Assembly: GCA_016214035.1 (NCBI GenBank)
Contig: JACRPF010000017.1
Span: forward strand, 1-64,000
DNA: 64,000 nt
Direction: 5' to 3'
Source: Spirochaetota bacterium
Lineage (GTDB): Bacteria > Spirochaetota > Brachyspiria > Brachyspirales > JACRPF01
The translations under genes were made by a program, and so were the position numbers. The notes under the pieces were generated by a model, which searched no databases, was not told the DNA's origin, and was given only the letters and a program-made list of their open reading frames with translations. Positions 9,780 to 16,902 of the stretch are shown in pieces (position 1 is the first letter of the stretch; each line of letters begins with the position of its first letter).

Positions 9780-11018
9780 ATGAAAACGATAATAACCATG
9801 GCGTTCAGGAATCTGTTCCGCAACAGCCGCCGCACAATGCTTGCCGTAAGTTCCGTATCGCTGTCGATTGCGCTCATCGTATTCTTTCAGGGGTTCTATA
9901 ACGGATTCATGGTATCGATGATAAAAAACGCGACGCGGCAGGAAAGCGGTCATGTAAAAGTGACCACGCAGCGCTACATGGAAAACGAGCGTCTGATGCC
10001 GGTCAAAGAACTGATACCCGATTCGTCACGCATCATGCAAACGATAGAGAACGACCAAAGCCTCAAACGCGACGTATCGCTCGTGACAGAGCGGATACGT
10101 TTCGGTGTGCTTCTGCACAACAGGGACTATTCCTCGGCGGGGATGTGCATTGCGGGTGATCCGGGCAAGGAAGAAAATCTTCTCATGCTTCAGAAGTCTA
10201 TTATCACCGGCCGTTACATCACCAACGAACGTGAGACCATCATCGGCGCGACGCTCGCAAAAATACTGCATGTCGGTGTAGGGTCGAATATGACGATACT
10301 CACCGAAGGCAGCGACGGATCGCTTCGTCCACGGCGCCTGACCATCGTAGGCATCTTCAAGACCGGAGCCCCGCCCATCGACAAGGGTGTGTTCCAGATC
10401 ACCATCAAGGATGCTCACAAGCTTCTGCGCACCGGCGGGCGGCCGCAGGAGATCATCATCATGCTCAAAGACTATAACCGCTCGATAGCGTTCGGCACGC
10501 GGCTTCAGAAACTGCTGCATGACGACACTATCGCCGTTTCGCCCTGGCAGACGAAGAGCAGCATCGGCCGGCTTGAACAGTTCATGAAGGCCACGTTCGC
10601 CATACTCTTTTTCGTCATCGCGCTTCTCGGAGCCATCATCATCACCAACGTCATGATGATGGTGATACTGGAACGTAAACGCGAGATCGGCATCATGAAG
10701 TCGATGGGTTTCGGAAGCGGCGATATTCTCAGTCTCTTCCTCTCCGAAGGAGTCGCCATCGGCATCGTCGGCAGTATTGTCGGTACGGTGCTTGGAGCGG
10801 CAATCGTCATCGGCATGGCTATTCACGGCTTTGACCTGTCAAGCTTTTCTTCATCGTTCGGAGATTTCCCCATGGATAATGTCATCTATCCTACTATCGG
10901 TTTCGCGAACATCATAGGTTCATGTATGCTCGGCGCCGTCACGGCGGCAATCGTTTCCGTCATACCGTCGTCCCGTGCGGCGCGGATGCAGGTGATTGAT
11001 GCCATCAAAAGTGTCTGA
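9780..11018 (+). CDS. FtsX/MacB-type ABC permease (module 1, second)
   Basis: A 412-residue permease with the same four-span topology: N-terminal span near 20-40, a periplasmic domain, and three C-terminal spans. The coupling segment is LERKREIGIMKSMGFGSGDI. Its periplasmic domain differs from that of the preceding gene but resembles that of the last permease in the operon (TQRYMENERLMPV here, TKEYTKNERTLPL there). It probably forms a heterodimer with the upstream permease, as LolC does with LolE. It begins 15 bp after that gene. Confidence 0.9.
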   Translation: MKTIITMAFRNLFRNSRRTMLAVSSVSLSIALIVFFQGFYNGFMVSMIKNATRQESGHVKVTTQRYMENERLMPVKELIPDSSRIMQTIENDQSLKRDVSLVTERIRFGVLLHNRDYSSAGMCIAGDPGKEENLLMLQKSIITGRYITNERETIIGATLAKILHVGVGSNMTILTEGSDGSLRPRRLTIVGIFKTGAPPIDKGVFQITIKDAHKLLRTGGRPQEIIIMLKDYNRSIAFGTRLQKLLHDDTIAVSPWQTKSSIGRLEQFMKATFAILFFVIALLGAIIITNVMMMVILERKREIGIMKSMGFGSGDILSLFLSEGVAIGIVGSIVGTVLGAAIVIGMAIHGFDLSSFSSSFGDFPMDNVIYPTIGFANIIGSCMLGAVTAAIVSVIPSSRAARMQVIDAIKSV

Positions 11019-11066
11019 CGATTTTTCAAAGCTGCGGGAATCAATGTATTCCAACCGGAGAACCGC

Positions 11067-11753
11067 ATGACCATAGCCTCTTTTACGAACGTGAACAAAT
11101 CATATCACACCGGTGAAGTGCTCGTTCCGGTGCTGAGGGATATCACCGTCGCGGTGGACGCCGAGGACATGGTGGCATTCGTAGGCCCGTCTGGCAGCGG
11201 CAAGACCACCATGCTGAACCTGTTCGGACTGCTTGATGCGCCTGACAGCGGATCGATTACGCTCGACGGCACCGCCACAGGCAATGCCGATAAAAACCGC
11301 CGTGCTGAACTCCGTAATGAAAAACTCGGATTCATCTTCCAGAGCTTCAACCTCATTCCGGTGCTTACCGCTTTTGAGAATGTCGAATTCCCGCTTATCA
11401 TCTCCGGCATGCGCGACTATCACATCCGCAGGGACATGACCATGGAGATGCTCCGCCGCGTGGGCATCGATACACTCTCCGACCGCATGCCGTCGCAGCT
11501 TTCGGGCGGTCAGCAGCAGCGCGTTGCCATCGCCCGCGCGCTTGTAAAACGGCCGCGGTTAGTCCTTGCCGACGAACCGACGGCAAACCTCGACTCGAAA
11601 AGCGCCGGTGAAACACTCGACGTAATGCGCGCGATGAACGACGAACTGAAGACGACGTTCATTTTTTCAACACATGACGCCAAGATAATGCAGTTCGCCA
11701 AACGCGTGGTAACGCTCGTGGACGGCACCATAGCCGGAGATGTGCGTAAATGA
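11067..11753 (+). CDS. ABC transporter ATPase, LolD/MacB type (module 2)
   Basis: A 228-residue ATPase with Walker A GPSGSGKTT, Q-loop FIFQSFNLIPVLT, signature LSGGQQQRVAIARAL, Walker B LVLADEPTANLDSKSA and FSTHD. It is the same length as the module 1 ATPase and strongly similar to it. A GGAG site precedes the ATG. The stop overlaps the start of the next permease by 4 bp (ATGA), showing translational coupling. Likely role: energising the second permease pair at the inner membrane. Confidence 0.93.
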   Translation: MTIASFTNVNKSYHTGEVLVPVLRDITVAVDAEDMVAFVGPSGSGKTTMLNLFGLLDAPDSGSITLDGTATGNADKNRRAELRNEKLGFIFQSFNLIPVLTAFENVEFPLIISGMRDYHIRRDMTMEMLRRVGIDTLSDRMPSQLSGGQQQRVAIARALVKRPRLVLADEPTANLDSKSAGETLDVMRAMNDELKTTFIFSTHDAKIMQFAKRVVTLVDGTIAGDVRK

Positions 11754-13003
11754 TCAGTACGGTCACACTCGCGTGGCGCAATGTCCGGCGCAACAAACGG
11801 CGCACCGCGCTCACCTTTACTGCAATAACCGTCGGCATTGCCGCATTCCTGCTCTCGACAACCATCATCGGCGGCATCGATGAGACGTCGCTGCGCAATT
11901 TTATCAACACCGACACCGCGCATATCAGGATAATGACACCCGCGTATTTCACCGAACGGAGCGACAAACCGCTGACGAACTTCATCGATAATTACAGCGC
12001 GATTGTATCCGCACTTTCATCGAACGGCATTGCGGCTTGTCCGCGCATCAAGTACAACGCGTCGGTCATCAAAGATTCGCAGGAACTGTTCGCCAATGTG
12101 ACCGGCATAGACCCGGAACGCGACCGGAATGTGTTTACACTGCTGCGCTCAGTCGTATCGAACACTGCATTGCCGCCGGTGCAGGCTGTCGAACAATTCA
12201 CTGCAGGTACGAACCGCTGTCTCATCGGCCTGCGTCTTGCTTCAACACTCGGCGTATCGCCCGGCGATGAAATCACCGTCAGCACTCGGACACGTTATGG
12301 GGCGAACAACGCCGACACCTATGTCATTGCCGGAATGATATTCTGCGACAATCCGGAATACGACGCATTCGGCATCATACTCCCGCTGCAAAGCGCCGCC
12401 GCACTTGCAGACACCGGTGACGCGGCAAGCGAAATCGCCGTTGCCGCGCATTCACGTTCCGCGGACGATATCGAAAAAGTGCTATACGCCCTGCGCCCAT
12501 TACTCCCGAACACCGTAACGGCATTCAGCTGGCGCGAACAGCTCGCCGACGTTCTCCTTTTTTTCACGCTGCGTCAGGCAGGCCAGAAAATAATCCTGGC
12601 GCTGCTCCTGATCATGGCAATTGCCGGAGTCACCAATACCATGCTCATGGCGGTCTTCGAGCGCACCAAAGAGATAGGTACGCTTGCGGCCATGGGCATG
12701 AAGCAGATACATATCATGCGGTTATTTCTCGTTGAAGGCATCATCATCGGCGTTATCGGCAGTTTTTTCGCCATCATCGTCACCGCCGGCCCGGTGCTGT
12801 ACATACGATTCGCCGGCATCCCGCTCTTCGGTACTGACACGCTTGCCAACATGCCGGTTTCAAGCAGATTATACGGGTATCTTCAGGCATGGTATTATCC
12901 CGCCGCATTTCTCATAGGCATTATCGTATCTGCCGCGGCAACGATATATCCGTCATACAAGGCAGCGTCGCTGAATATCGCTGCCGTGCTGAGAGGGAAA
13001 TGA
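11750..13003 (+). CDS. FtsX/MacB-type ABC permease (module 2, first)
   Basis: A 417-residue four-span permease: N-terminal RRNKRRTALTFTAITVGIAA, a periplasmic domain with VTGIDPERDRNVFTLL, and three C-terminal spans with coupling segment FERTKEIGTLAAMGMKQIHI. It is a paralogue of the permease at 8502-9764. It overlaps the ATPase upstream and the permease downstream by 4 bp each, which implies tightly balanced subunit production. Confidence 0.9.
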   Translation: MISTVTLAWRNVRRNKRRTALTFTAITVGIAAFLLSTTIIGGIDETSLRNFINTDTAHIRIMTPAYFTERSDKPLTNFIDNYSAIVSALSSNGIAACPRIKYNASVIKDSQELFANVTGIDPERDRNVFTLLRSVVSNTALPPVQAVEQFTAGTNRCLIGLRLASTLGVSPGDEITVSTRTRYGANNADTYVIAGMIFCDNPEYDAFGIILPLQSAAALADTGDAASEIAVAAHSRSADDIEKVLYALRPLLPNTVTAFSWREQLADVLLFFTLRQAGQKIILALLLIMAIAGVTNTMLMAVFERTKEIGTLAAMGMKQIHIMRLFLVEGIIIGVIGSFFAIIVTAGPVLYIRFAGIPLFGTDTLANMPVSSRLYGYLQAWYYPAAFLIGIIVSAAATIYPSYKAASLNIAAVLRGK

Positions 13004-14229
13004 TGTACCTCATCATCTTTGCGGCGAAAAATCTCCTGCGCAACAAACGAAGAACGGCGCTGACACTGTTCAGCATAACTACCGCGGTCATCATCCTCAT
13101 GCTCGGCAATGCGTACCTCAACGGGATGCTCGGCACCATCATCGGACAGTCGATACGGGATAACGGGCATATCATCATCCAGACAAAAGAATACACGAAA
13201 AACGAACGGACATTGCCGCTCGATGCGCCGGTACCCGACATGCAGGCGGTCATCGATGCGCTCACGAAAAACCATGCGGTGCGGTATGCGTCTCCGCGCA
13301 TGAGCTTCGGCGCCGTCTTCATCAAAGGTGAACGCTCGGTGAAAGCGCTCGGCCACGCGTTCGATACCGATAAGGAGAAAAACTTTGTGCGGCTTTCCGA
13401 CGCGCTCGTGGACGGACATTATTTCACCGGCGGAAAGGACGTGATGCTCGGTGTTGAACTTGCACGTTCGCTCAATGTCAAACCGGGCGATACCGTGAGC
13501 ATGCTCACCCGCGACCGTTTCGGCGGATTCAAGGGAAGCCGGCTCACCGTCTGCGGTGTCACCGACCTCGGGGCATATCAGCTCAACCGCTCATTTTATT
13601 TGCCATTGCAGCGTGCATGGAAAGTCCTCGATGTAAAGGACAAACCGCAGCGCATCGCGGTCATCCTCACCGATTTCTCTCAGGCGCATGCCGTACAGCG
13701 TGCGCTGCTGCGCGACCACGCCGTCACATCGCGTTCACTCGATGTGTTCCGCGCCGACGAGGTTGGGTTATTCCAGACACTGTTCGTCTATATCATTTTC
13801 ATCATACGCCTTATATTCGGATTATTCCTGGCGGTTGCCGTAGTGGTCATCGCGAATACGATGATGATGACAGGCCTTGAACGCACCGGCGAGGTGGGCG
13901 TGCTTTCCGCCATGGGTATGAAGGCGCGGCATATCGCATTATCGTTCATGTTCGAAGCGATAAGTCTCGGCGTCATCGGCAGCATCATCGGTGCGGCGGC
14001 GGCACTGCCTGCGGCTCTCTACTTCCAGAAAAACGGCGTCGTGCTCGGTTCGGTGGCTCGCGGCATGCCCATTCCGATGAAGTCCGTCATCTATCCCGAG
14101 CTCAACACCGAGACCGCGCTCACTATCATCGGACTCGGTATTCTCATATCCATAATCGCCGGCATGATACCGGCACTGCGCGCGCTCCGGCTTAATCCCG
14201 CATCCGCGCTTCGCGACGGGAGTAAATGA
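13000..14229 (+). CDS. FtsX/MacB-type ABC permease (module 2, second)
   Basis: A 409-residue four-span permease. The ATGATG at 13000-13005 overlaps the previous stop, and GAGAGGGAAA just upstream can serve as ribosome-binding site; longer in-frame starts inside the previous gene are unlikely. The coupling segment is LERTGEVGVLSAMGMKARHI. The periplasmic domain resembles that of the permease at 9780-11018. Module 2 would therefore be a heterodimeric LolCE-like complex with the ATPase at 11067. Confidence 0.88.
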   Translation: MMYLIIFAAKNLLRNKRRTALTLFSITTAVIILMLGNAYLNGMLGTIIGQSIRDNGHIIIQTKEYTKNERTLPLDAPVPDMQAVIDALTKNHAVRYASPRMSFGAVFIKGERSVKALGHAFDTDKEKNFVRLSDALVDGHYFTGGKDVMLGVELARSLNVKPGDTVSMLTRDRFGGFKGSRLTVCGVTDLGAYQLNRSFYLPLQRAWKVLDVKDKPQRIAVILTDFSQAHAVQRALLRDHAVTSRSLDVFRADEVGLFQTLFVYIIFIIRLIFGLFLAVAVVVIANTMMMTGLERTGEVGVLSAMGMKARHIALSFMFEAISLGVIGSIIGAAAALPAALYFQKNGVVLGSVARGMPIPMKSVIYPELNTETALTIIGLGILISIIAGMIPALRALRLNPASALRDGSK

Positions 14230-14233
14230 ACAT

Positions 14234-14719
14234 ATGATACAGCTCATCACCGGATTCTTAGCTACGCTGCGGTTATTCATCACGGGACGCGTACAATTCA
14301 TCCGCCAAAGCCATACAAAAACGCTCTCCATGAAAGACGGCAGCACATTTTCGATTTTCCGGCACGTCGTTATTCGTACTCCAAGTCATACGCCTCCGCC
14401 GCAGGCAATGTTCATGGTGCGATTCAAACCGGCCGATATGACGTCACAGCAGAACATCAGCTTCTCTAGAATACCGATGATGATATTCATGGGTTTCAGG
14501 GGATTTCGTTCCAAATTCTGGGCGGTAAACCATGAGACCGGATTATGTCAGGGATTGTACGAATGGCAGACGAGAGAAGACGCCGAACGTTATGCGGCAT
14601 CAATCGCGATGCGGTTCATGTCGAACCGCTCGATACCGGAGTCCGTCTCGTACATTATCGTGGACCGCGCGGATGTCAGCTTCAACAGCACTGGCAATAC
14701 GATTCGAGTGAACATATAA
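14234..14719 (+). CDS. Small conserved protein of the ABC operon
   Basis: A 161-residue protein of unknown function, 4 bp after the last permease. The N-terminus is weakly hydrophobic (LITGFLATLRLFITG). The middle and end (FWAVNHETGLCQGLYEWQTREDAERYAASIA, split by eye into strand-turn-helix units) look like the dimeric alpha/beta-barrel fold of YdhR/antibiotic monooxygenase-like proteins, in which a YEW-x-s-x-EDA-x-x-Y pattern is common. No metal or flavin site is evident. Its place inside a transport operon suggests an accessory role, but nothing in the sequence defines it. Confidence 0.6.
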   Translation: MIQLITGFLATLRLFITGRVQFIRQSHTKTLSMKDGSTFSIFRHVVIRTPSHTPPPQAMFMVRFKPADMTSQQNISFSRIPMMIFMGFRGFRSKFWAVNHETGLCQGLYEWQTREDAERYAASIAMRFMSNRSIPESVSYIIVDRADVSFNSTGNTIRVNI

Positions 14720-14738
14720 TTTATCTCCGGAGGTTCTT

Positions 14739-15485
14739 ATGAAACGATCGATCTTATCCGCACTTTCCGCAGCAGTTCTCGTTGCCGTGGCCATACCGCT
14801 TATGGCCATCACCGGTGACGAAATCCTCACCCGCATGGACGGCAACCGTGCGTACAAGACCGTGTCATGTAATGCCGTCATGCGCATCTATCAGGGCAAG
14901 GAAGTTCGCACGAAAAAACTCACCATGCGCGGTATCGGCGACAAAAAAGCCATCACCAAGTTCACCAATCCCGAGGACGAAGGAACGAAATACCTCAAAC
15001 TCGGCAAGGACATGTGGATTTATTTTCCCGAGGAGCAGGAAACGGTCAAAATATCCGGCCATATGCTCAAAGAAGGCATGATGGGAAGCGATGTATCGTA
15101 CGAAGACGCGCTTGAATCCGATACGCTCAAAGAGAAGTATGACATCGTAATAACGAGTGAAAAGGAAATGTACGAAGGCCATGCGTGCTATCTTCTCACA
15201 CTGACGGCGAAGGTAAAGGACGCCCCCTACGAGGTGAGGAAGATGTGGGTAGACAAGGAAACGTTCGTCGGCTGGAAGCAGGAGCTGTATGCGAAAAGCG
15301 GCAAGCTCCTCAAGGAATCACGCGTTTTGAAAACTGATGTCGTCGGCGGGCGCATCTATCCGGTAAAAAGCGAGATGGTGAACAAGCTCCGCAAGGACAC
15401 GAAGACGGAATTCGAACAGACCGACCTTGTGTTCGACACACCGATGAACGAGGCGGAGTTTTCGCTGAGGTATTTGCAGAGGTAG
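14739..15485 (+). CDS. LolA-like outer membrane lipoprotein-sorting protein
   Basis: A 248-residue secreted protein with a clear signal peptide (ALSAAVLVAVAIPLMA) and a strong GGAGG site before the ATG. The mature part matches the LolA_like (PF17131) pattern: MRIYQGKEVRTKKLTMRG, KAITKFTNPEDEGTKYLKL, MWIYFPEEQETVKISGHM, MGSDVSYEDALE and VRKMWVDKETFVGWKQELY. Proteins of this family are usually encoded beside FtsX-type transporters, as here, and are thought to carry lipids or lipoproteins through the periplasm. It is the natural partner of the two ABC modules and the beta-barrel downstream. Confidence 0.88.
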   Translation: MKRSILSALSAAVLVAVAIPLMAITGDEILTRMDGNRAYKTVSCNAVMRIYQGKEVRTKKLTMRGIGDKKAITKFTNPEDEGTKYLKLGKDMWIYFPEEQETVKISGHMLKEGMMGSDVSYEDALESDTLKEKYDIVITSEKEMYEGHACYLLTLTAKVKDAPYEVRKMWVDKETFVGWKQELYAKSGKLLKESRVLKTDVVGGRIYPVKSEMVNKLRKDTKTEFEQTDLVFDTPMNEAEFSLRYLQR

Positions 15486-15701
15486 GAGGGATACGCGCAT
15501 GACGCTCGGTGAGAACAATCCTTCTTCGCACTGCGCACCGCCTCAGCTGTCCATCCATGGACAGATTCGGCTCACACGCGTCATCCTGACGCTCGCAATT
15601 TCAAGTAGTCTTCTATGGATGCGTATCACATTATATTTATTGCCGAAAATACGCAGTGCGAAGAAGAATTGTTCTCCCCTCGCTGTACGCGCTATTAAAA
15701 G
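15485..15701 (+). repeat. MITE-like repeat, copy A
   Basis: This gap between the LolA-like and beta-barrel genes is an inverted-repeat element. Left arm 15508-15535 and right arm 15652-15679 (28 nt each) are inverted copies with 26 matches, separated by 116 nt. Weaker symmetry continues outward. Near the left arm is a core hairpin, CTGTCCAT-CC-ATGGACAG (15547-15564). The reverse complement of the whole unit aligns with 57179-57391. The element starts directly on the upstream stop codon. A 70-codon open frame here is not considered real. Confidence 0.75.
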
Positions 15702-15716
15702 TTGGATGTGAAAAAT

Positions 15717-16892
15717 ATGATTAAAAGCCAATTTCAATCGTATGCACTTATCGTTGTCATTTCGTCGAGCCTCCTCTTCCCTGCCACGAAAGAAAAGGAC
15801 GGCGGGCTGGTCCTTCATGGGCGCATGTACCAGGATATCATTGCGCAGCAGACGGTGAATAATGATTTTTCGTACGCCGGTGATACGGTGGCGGTTCTCA
15901 ACATACATAATGCCGATGACACCTTTGCAAAAGTTGAAGCGAGCGTTGACATCAACCTCTATTACGGCGCGTATGCGGCGCAGTATTATCAGCGCATCGC
16001 ACCGGCGTTCGCGGCACTGCCGGCGGCATCGTCGCTCTTCGCGTACAACACCAAGGACATGTTTCTGTCGGTGGATCTGCGGAAACTGTATGCCGCGTTC
16101 TTTTTCGATATGGCGGACATATCGTTCGGCAGGCAGATCATCAGCCTCGGCAAGGGAATGGTGTTCTCCCCTATCGACGCATTTTCTACCGTGGAAGCGG
16201 CGGACCTTACACTGCAGCGCTCGGGCAGCGATGTGGTGCGTGTGAAAGTGCCCTTCACCGATACCACGGGTATAGACATGATCAGCACACTGTCCGCGTC
16301 AATGACGAATATACGTTCTGCGGTGAAACTGTTCGGCACGTTCTTCGGCTGGGACGTTGCAGCGCTCGGCATGTATAATCATACCGGTTATGAGACTACC
16401 GTCGGGATTGACTTCAAGGGTGACATCGAGGTCGGCGTTTATGGCGAAGCGGTTGTCCACCTAAAGGATTACGGGGCAACGCGTTCGTTCGAGGGAATGC
16501 TCGGCGCCGACTACTCCATCGATAAATACTGGATATTCCGCGCCGAGTATTACTACAACGAAGATATCATCAACGCATCACGGCTCACACCGGCATCAAT
16601 TGCGTCCGTCAATAAAGTATTTTTCGGCAAACATTATCTGTTCGCCAACGCCATGTACAGGATAGACGACCTCACCGATCTGTCGTTCTTCTGCATCCTT
16701 GAAATACCGGAGCTCTGGGGGTTATATACGCTGCAGTTCCATTACAACGTGTTCCAGAATACCGACTTCACCGCATACATCCGCTATTACGACCGGAACA
16801 TCAACGGGCTCACCGAACGGCAGATAACTATGTTCACCGGTGTAGTACCCACAAAGCTTGAATACGGATTGCGTGCGCAGGTGAAGTTCTAA
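15717..16892 (+). CDS. Outer membrane beta-barrel protein
   Basis: About 391 residues with a short signal peptide (SYALIVVISSSLLFPA) and alternating hydrophobic/aromatic strands to the end. The final residues GLRAQVKF end in Phe, as BAM-assembled barrels do. Starts at TTG 15702 and GTG 15708 are also possible; ATG 15717 has GGATG upstream and gives a cleaner signal peptide. It follows the LolA-like gene across the repeat element and probably belongs to the same functional set. The strand density suggests a mid-size porin-like barrel; no named family was recognised. Confidence 0.75.
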   Translation: MIKSQFQSYALIVVISSSLLFPATKEKDGGLVLHGRMYQDIIAQQTVNNDFSYAGDTVAVLNIHNADDTFAKVEASVDINLYYGAYAAQYYQRIAPAFAALPAASSLFAYNTKDMFLSVDLRKLYAAFFFDMADISFGRQIISLGKGMVFSPIDAFSTVEAADLTLQRSGSDVVRVKVPFTDTTGIDMISTLSASMTNIRSAVKLFGTFFGWDVAALGMYNHTGYETTVGIDFKGDIEVGVYGEAVVHLKDYGATRSFEGMLGADYSIDKYWIFRAEYYYNEDIINASRLTPASIASVNKVFFGKHYLFANAMYRIDDLTDLSFFCILEIPELWGLYTLQFHYNVFQNTDFTAYIRYYDRNINGLTERQITMFTGVVPTKLEYGLRAQVKF

Positions 16893-16902
16893 ATCGTCAA
16901 TC

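Noticed and set aside
10026-10826. 266-codon open frame antisense to a permease
   Set aside because: Low-complexity D/H/E-rich translation typical of the antisense frame of a GC-biased gene; the plus-strand FtsX permease is certain.
15499-15711. 70-codon open frame after the LolA-like gene
   Set aside because: It lies inside the inverted-repeat element and has no protein features.
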